Below, one piece after another: positions 58,529 to 64,000 of a stretch of 64,000 nucleotides of DNA. The stretch lies in contig NC_134398.1 of assembly GCF_050003625.1 (NCBI RefSeq), forward strand, positions 77,408,003 through 77,472,002, in the 5' to 3' direction. Positions within the stretch are counted from its first letter, which is position 1; each line of letters opens with the position of its first letter. The notes beneath the pieces are model-generated. The model saw only the letters and a program-made list of their open reading frames with translations. It searched no databases and was not told the origin of the DNA. This DNA comes from Haematobia irritans. Lineage: Eukaryota; Arthropoda; Insecta; Diptera; Muscidae. The position numbers and the translations under genes were made by a program.

Positions 58529-58875
58529 AATAACGCCAAGATATTTTGCACACTCACCAAAGGGAATTTCAGTACCCCTAAGGAAATGCGCCTAACCGTG
58601 GGAGTTTTGCGATCTTTGCGGAACATGACTAGTTCTGTCTTTGCTGGATTTACACCAAGACCATTATCTTTCGCCCATTTCTCAGTCATCCGGAGAGCTC
58701 TCTGTATAATATCTCTGATTGTGGATGGGAATTTTCCCCTGACTGCTAGCGCCACATCATCTGCGTATGCCACCACTTTTATCCTTTCTTTTTCTAGGTA
58801 AACCAGAAGGTTGTTTATAGCAACATTCCAAAGAAGAGGTGATAGAACTCCTCCTTGGGGAGTGCCTCTGTTCAC
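58513..58875 (-). pseudogene. LINE copy 2 ORF2, RT fragment with YADD
   Basis: NRGTPQGGVLSPLLW and VVAYADDVALAVRGKFPSTI, the RT active site. The frame is lost in the equivalent of the YLGVILDRKL segment by a small deletion near 58575-58580. Confidence 0.85.
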
Positions 58876-58949
58876 ATACCTTTGTATGTTTGCTTGCCCT
58901 AGTGTGGCTGAAATACGTCTCTTTATTAGAAGTTCGTCTAACAGCCTTA

Positions 58950-59075
58950 GGGCCAGTTTCTCAATGTCTTGTTATTATTTATCGTGTCGATAAAACAGCT
59001 GATCCCATACAAAAAATTTACTAACCGGAGGTCTATCCACCGGTTAAAATTAATCGGAGGATGAGAAACTGGCCA
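58950..59075. mobile_element. Small MITE in the RT domain of LINE copy 2
   Basis: The termini GGCCAGTTTCTCA and TGAGAAACTGGCC are perfect 13-bp inverted repeats. LINE copy 1 has the uninterrupted sequence (around 31280), so the insertion is clear. The interior has CCGGAGG/CCACCGG and AATTAATCGG words. TTA on the left and ATA on the right suggest a 3-bp TWA duplication, as in PIF/Harbinger, but one base mismatches. Confidence 0.85.
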
Positions 59076-60135
59076 TAAGTATACCTGGATCAACATTCAG
59101 AGTTGTCAGTCCATTTAATATCGAGCTCGGATGGACATTATTGAACGCCCCTTCGATGTCTACAAACGCCACGATTGTGTATTCTTTGACAGATAGTGAG
59201 CTTTCAATAAAGCTGACTAGTCCATGCAATGCGGTCTCAGTAGACCTGCCCTTCGAGTATGCATGCTGTCGTTTCGAGAGCATACTTGAATCCACGCTAG
59301 TTCTAAGATACATATCTATCATCCTCTCCAGGGTCTTAAGTAGGAATGAGGATAAGCTGATTGGTCGGAAATCCTTCGCACTCGTGTGAGAGGCTTTTCC
59401 TGCTTTAGGTATGAAGACTACTTTTGTTTCCCTCCACTTTTCTGGAATATATGCTAAGTTTACACATCGTTTATATATCACCGTCAACCAGGGGATAATT
59501 CTTTCAGCCACTGCCTGCAACTCCGCCGGAGTAATTCCATCAGGTCCGGGGGATTTGAATGGTCCAAAGCTATTTAAAGCCCATTTTATTCTAGATTCCG
59601 ACACAATTTCCTCGATAGGAACTGATCGCTGAGCCTCTGTTACACCGCCGGAACATGGTTCAACCGTCTGATTTACAGGGAAGTGTGTGTCCAAAAGTAC
59701 CTCCAACGTCTCCTCACTGGACGTTGTCCAATTTCCCTCCGATGTTTTAATGAAACCTGGAGCGGTGTTAGTGGATGCTAGTACCTTCCGTAGTCTGGGA
59801 GCCTCTGACGTATTCTCAATACTGCTACAGTAATCATCCCAAGAGTTTTGTTGAGACCTTCTCAGTTCTCGTTTATATTCTCTCAGATTCATCTTGTAAG
59901 TGTCCCAATCCCCCGGAGCTCTTGTGGACTTTGCTTTGTTAAAGAGCTTCCTGCAGGATTTCCTCATATGACTTAACTCCGTAGTCCACCATGGGGGCCG
60001 ATTTTTTCCTCTTGGCTTTCCTCTAGGGCAAGCAGCTTTCAGTGAAATGTTGAAGGCCTTAGTAATCCGCTCCACTACGTGTTCGATATCTTGCACAGTG
60101 CTCATATTTGTCTCCGGCATTTCCGGTATCATCAA
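59050..60135 (-). pseudogene. LINE copy 2 ORF2, linker and RT N-terminal half
   Basis: 361 codons. Contains FGPFKSPGPDGITPAELQAV, KDFRPISLSSFLLKTLERMI and FVDIEGAFNNVHPSSI, all as in copy 1, then runs into the MITE. Confidence 0.85.
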
Positions 60136-60197
60136 ATTGAAATATTCCCTATACCTATTCCAATCAGCTTTCCTAACATTTGGCCGAAATATGGCCT

Positions 60198-60794
60198 TTA
60201 AGTACGAACAGTCAATCTGAAACTGATGTAGCGATGATCTGAGAAGCTATGTTCCCTCAAAACTTGCCACTCAGATATCTTATCATTCAGTTCCGGAGAG
60301 GTCAACGTGACGTCCAAAACCTCTTGTCTGTTCCTGGTGACGAAGGTTGGTGCATCTCCCTTATTGCAAACTACCAGGTTAGTACGCAAAATAAACTCTA
60401 TTAGCGACTCTCCCCTTGCATTAGTATCACTACTTCCCCAAATACTATGATGTGCATTTGCATCGCATTCCATAATGAGTTTTGTCTTTGTTTTTAGTGA
60501 CTCCTCAACTAAGGTCTTAACGGCACAGGGTGGCATTTCCCTATCATGTCCCATGTAGACCGAAGATACCCAATATTTGCATGTGGATATCTCTAGACTG
60601 GCTACGACAGTGTCTGCATTGCTCAATGAAGGAAGCAGAAACAAGTTTAGTTCGTTTTTAGCAATTATACATGCCCGATTTATATCGTTACCGGTATTAT
60701 GCAAAAGCTTGAAACCCGGAGTGCTTAATTCACAGATCTTGTTCTTATATATGTATGGTTCTTGAATAAGAACTATATCTATGTCTCCTTTCAT
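60198..60794 (-). pseudogene. LINE copy 2 ORF2, endonuclease
   Basis: MKGDIDIVLIQEPYIYKNKI to HSFSDHRYISFRL, the AP-endonuclease. CDANAHHSIWG is preserved. The frame ends early (60198) through a small change at the end of the domain. Confidence 0.85.
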
Positions 60795-60824
60795 CAGGAG
60801 AATTTTTAAGGCAGCACAAGCGGC

Positions 60825-62046
60825 TTACAATGGTGAAGATTTATCTGGAGGAACCGTAGAACCATCCAAATTTTCAACCACCGTCACATGAGCCGCTTCA
60901 ATAGAGTCATCAAGGGCTTCCTCTTCACAGATCTCGGTGACTCTCGCAACAATCCGCGGTTCAGCTTTGGTGAGGCTTGAGCCTGTAGAAACTTCCAGCA
61001 TATGATTTTCGCCATAGTCTGCAGGTTTTATGTCTCCTTCGGCTTCGCTAGGAGATTTTTTCACTGCTGACTCTACCGGAGGCTTGTCCGTTTCGGAAAC
61101 CTTTGGCTGATCGCCTTTGTATACCTTCATATGGATATCATGAAAGCCATAACTTACGCGTCCTTGGGTCTGGGCTAGATGTGGCAGCGACTCTATGTTT
61201 AATATAAACACAGCATGTCGTCTTGGTCCATCCACCTCATCCAAACGACCAACCTTCCAATCGGCGGTTGGAAGATCTGGGTTACATTCTTTTAGTCTCT
61301 CTAGTATTGACTCAGGATCAGGAGGGTTTGCCGGTATCCATGGATGTGCTCTAAGTTTAGCCGGTATGTCTTTTTTATCGACTAACTCCAAAGCGGCTCC
61401 TTCCCAAATTTCACCAATTAGCATCAATGCAGCTTTAAAGCAATCCATAGACCTCTGGTCTGCAAAAGCTATTAACTTATATCGTCCTTGATACCATCCA
61501 GCATCTTGCCGTCGAGGACTTGGTCCGGGAAACTTTTTTGCACCTCTGAGTAGACACCAGACATCGCGTTCTCAATTTCCCCCCATTTTGCCTTGGAATC
61601 ATACCGTCCAATGCTACTTTATTAATAATAGCCATCACAAGGCTGTCTTTTGCAACTGAGGCAAACGATCTTTGATCCCGTTTAGAGGATGGCAGCTCAT
61701 CCGGTGATCGTTCCCTTTTTCCAGCTTCAAGAATTCCTTGAGCCCATTTTAAGGAATCGCTTTGCTTAGCCGACAACGTGCTTGGGTCGACTGATCCTAA
61801 TTTCTTTAGGATAAACAAAGCATTTCTTCGTTCCTTGAATCTCTTTCGAGAGGGATTGCCTCCTTTTGATGTCGTCACCTTAGAAGAGGTTCGACTTGCC
61901 AAAGTGTCACCGCCAGTCGACCCGTCTACAGGTCGACTAATTGGGCCTGACTCTTGGTCGCTGCCCAAATTTATAACTTCAGTCGTTACCCGTCCACTGG
62001 GCCCTGAAGTTAGCAACCCAGTGGATGACTTTGAATTTCGCTGCAT
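60825..62046 (-). pseudogene. LINE copy 2 ORF1 (frameshifted)
   Basis: Two frames (61477-62046 and 60825-61448) give the N-terminal basic part and the DUF4780-like part (AHPWIPANPPDPESILERLK; WKVGRLDEVDGPRRHAVFIL). A shift around 61450-61600 separates them. The intact equivalent is 33030-34256. Confidence 0.85.
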
Positions 62047-62179
62047 GGTGGTTTATTATTTCCACCACACGTGAAATTCGTAATAAGTACTTATTACGAT
62101 GAAATACTCCGCTATTAGAAAACACGTCCGTTCAGTACGACGGTTGACACAAGATTTCGAAGGATTTCCACTTAAAGTT

Positions 62180-62964
62180 CCAAATTTATACTCGACATGT
62201 AGTACAACAATGTCATGTTTCAAATAAACATCGTCTTTAAAGCAATTCTTTAAGTTGACCTCAATTCAACAAAATGTTCCTGTATGAAAACATACTCATG
62301 TTTATACCCTAAACAACATACAATCATAAACAAATGAGGAATGGCGTGCACGTTTCAAAACGATCCGTTAATGAAACTGAATCAACACACATGTGGTGTC
62401 ACATCAAACCATTTACCACATTAGTTTAATACTCGAACCAAACGCGTATACGACAGGTATTGACATAGCATTAAAATGCAAATAAAAAGAAATTAAGAGC
62501 ACGAATGAAAATTACATTTTTCTTTTAAAAAATAAAAACGAAAAACAACTAAAAGATTACAAACATGTATTAAACTAATCTGGTAAATGCAACATTTGGT
62601 ATGACGCAAGCCAATCTCCCATCTTCTTCAAATCTATAATCTTTGGTTCTGATCTGCAAACATGATATGTTTGCCAAAAATATTTATCTATATATTTGAA
62701 TTTTGCACAAAAATGAGCTAAAAAAACATAAAAACCCTTTTTTATTTGAGTACCGGAGCACAAATGAAGCTCGGCATTTCTTAATGAAATGAGCCCAAGT
62801 GCCAATGAAATAGCAACCCTTGTCAAAAACTCTTTTTGAATTTCGTATACATATACTTTCCTAGGGAAACAATTGGAAATAAAAATATTGATAACATCAA
62901 CATAAAATGCTGTTCTATTAGAAAAATATGTAAAATCCCGAAACAAAATTGACAGTTATAGCTG
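62180..62964. other. Non-coding AT-rich stretch
   Basis: One minus-strand frame of 123 codons (62575-62946) is open, but I recognise no domain in it and composition gives no support. No repeats identified. Confidence 0.3.
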
Positions 62965-63300
62965 TGAATATTTATACCCTAAACCACATAGTGATCAGGG
63001 TAGAATAACTTTGATTTCGATGAAATTTGTTACAGAGTACTTTGACACAAGAACGAAGGTTATTGAATTTGGAAACAATCGGATGAAATTTCCTCTTTGT
63101 ATACCCTAAACCACGTAGTGGTCAGGGTATAATAACTTTGATCTGCCATAAAATAGGGCAACCAGAAATATTGATTTTAGAACCCATTAAGTATATACCG
63201 ATATAGTCTTGGTATATACTTTATGGGTCCGTGTATTTGGTGTTCGCAGGATTCCGGTCGCATTTATTAACCGATTTCATTGAAATTTGGTACATAGTGT
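62965..63300 (-). repeat. DINE-like repeat remnant (two starts in tandem)
   Basis: ATACCCTAAACCACATAGTG and, at 63101-63120, ATACCCTAAACCACGTAGTG begin two successive partial copies. The second continues as in 52190-52410 (AATAACTTTGATCTGCCA; TTCGCAGGATTCCGGTCGCA). Confidence 0.55.
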
Positions 63301-63311
63301 TTTTTTACACA

Positions 63312-63425
63312 AGGTTAGGTTAGGATTCTATGGTAGGCTCGATAACAAGGGACTTCCTTTTTATAGCCTAGTCCGAACGGCGTTCCACATTACAGTGAAA
63401 CCACTTAGAAAAGCTTTGAAAAAAA
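63312..63425 (-). repeat. SINE fragment
   Basis: GGTTAGGTTAGG followed by CAAGGGAC, TTTTTATAGCC, AGTCCGAACGGCGTTCCACA and GTGAAACCACTTAGA. This is the body of the SINE at 6926-7281 with an internal deletion and no tRNA head. Confidence 0.75.
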
Positions 63426-63845
63426 ATGTCATCAGTAGAGCTGCAAAACTATCAATATTCGCACCATTCGATATTTTCGATAGTTTCAATAAAAACAATC
63501 GATAGTATCGATACTATCGGATTTTGTGCAATAACTAATTATTTCCAATTTGAAATCTTTTTCATTAAACAAAAGTATGTTTCTTGTGCGATTGAAACCC
63601 ACATTTTATTGAGTTTAGATTATTCAAAACGAATAATGGTAATTATTGAGATTCATTGAGAACATGTTGGCATTATTTGATTTCAAACAAGACCTTTTTT
63701 TAACGATGGATTCAGTTTTGCTGAACATCCGTCCAGACTCCGTGGATGCTGGAATGTAAAAAAAAATGTAAAGTCCAAGGTTTTTCACCGACATCCTGAT
63801 GAAAATCAATGCAAAATTTATCACAATGGACAGAATATTATATGT
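63426..63845. other. No recognised feature
   Basis: AT-rich; ORFs under 80 codons without similarity to anything I recognise. Confidence 0.3.
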
Positions 63846-63884
63846 GAGCCTGAAATAAATCGGGCTGCCACTTTAATCTAACAT
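63846..63884 (+). repeat. LINE/SINE 3' tail fragment
   Basis: GAGCCTGAAATAAATCGGGC then TGCCACTTTAATCTAAC, the sense-strand 3' end shared by the LINE and SINE. The remainder to 64000 shows nothing further. Confidence 0.55.
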
Positions 63885-64000
63885 TCTAAATTTGAGTTTT
63901 TTAATTGATGTTAACTTGGGCTTCCCGGTGTTTATTGTATGGAAAAGATCTATTTGCTACAAAATAAGAGGAGAGGCATTTCATTTAATACAAAGCCGTC

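Larger units (their letters stand above)
57014..62167 (-). mobile_element. LINE copy 2, near full-length, defective
   Basis: The 12-bp duplication CCACTTAAAGTT (57002-57013 and 62168-62179) flanks it. Organisation is as in copy 1, and nucleotide identity looks high throughout. It carries a ~125-bp MITE in the RT domain plus frameshifts and small deletions. About 20 bases at the 5' junction (62148-62167) are absent from copy 1. Confidence 0.9.
25173..64000 (+). other. Following intron of the ABCG gene (at least 38.8 kb, open-ended)
   Basis: After the donor at 25173 I looked on the + strand for the expected next ABC segment (the Q-loop region) and saw none through the window end. Intron identity is inferred only from the donor site and the absence of a later exon. 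Positions 25173-25859 contain no visible feature. Confidence 0.5.

Noticed and set aside
62575..62946. 123-codon minus-strand frame as a small secreted or membrane protein
   Set aside because: No signal peptide at the start, no known motif and no conserved neighbour; treated as chance.
25173..64000. Further ABCG exons
   Set aside because: No + strand segment resembling the Q-loop, signature or membrane domain was found; only transposon proteins appear.

Overview
The window is AT-rich eukaryotic DNA from a higher dipteran, most likely a muscid fly of the Stomoxys/Haematobia/Musca kind. This is inferred from the repeat repertoire (DINE-1/mini-me-like elements with GGACGGAC tracts, mariner, hAT and piggyBac elements, a BEL/Pao element, RNase H-bearing LINEs whose 3' ends are AACCT repeats) and from an insect ABCG transporter gene. 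No rRNA, CRISPR, operon or bacterial feature is present.

One host gene is visible, on the + strand: an ABCG (white-family) half-transporter. One exon carries the end of the 5' UTR and the first 107 codons (5097-5466). The next carries the Walker A motif (25002-25172). The intron between them is 19.5 kb. From 25173 to the window end I find no further exon, so the second intron is probably at least 38.8 kb, unless the contig is misassembled. Nearly all of both introns is transposon sequence.

Intron 1 (5467-25001) holds a complete tRNA-headed SINE, inverted copies of an unnamed repeat, three copies of a large TA-inserting family (called F here), three hAT-type elements, a piggyBac relic, and two DD41D mariner relics nested in or next to F copies. 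A further F copy lies upstream at 439-3675.

The region after exon 2 begins with a DD34D mariner relic. It is followed by a nest spanning 26757-47329: an outer TA-inserting element (H) holds a hAT MITE and a DINE-like repeat; the DINE-like repeat holds an F copy and a BEL/Pao LTR element; the F copy holds a full-length LINE with two intact ORFs. Target-site duplications and an empty site fix most of these boundaries. To the right lie a scrambled LINE copy (47690-51790), a CR1/Jockey-like LINE with a PHD-finger ORF1 (about 52700-56712), and a second near-full-length LINE copy (57014-62167) broken by mutations and a small MITE.

The observations most worth following are: (1) the BEL element has an extra intact ORF 3' of integrase, in the position where env usually sits, that repeats the zinc-knuckle plus aspartic-protease module of its own gag-pol; (2) the F family carries two divergently oriented tRNA-like cassettes; (3) the SINE shares its 3' tail with the full-length LINE in the same window, which suggests a SINE-LINE partnership. 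Letters F, G, H, K, R and S are local labels, not established family names.
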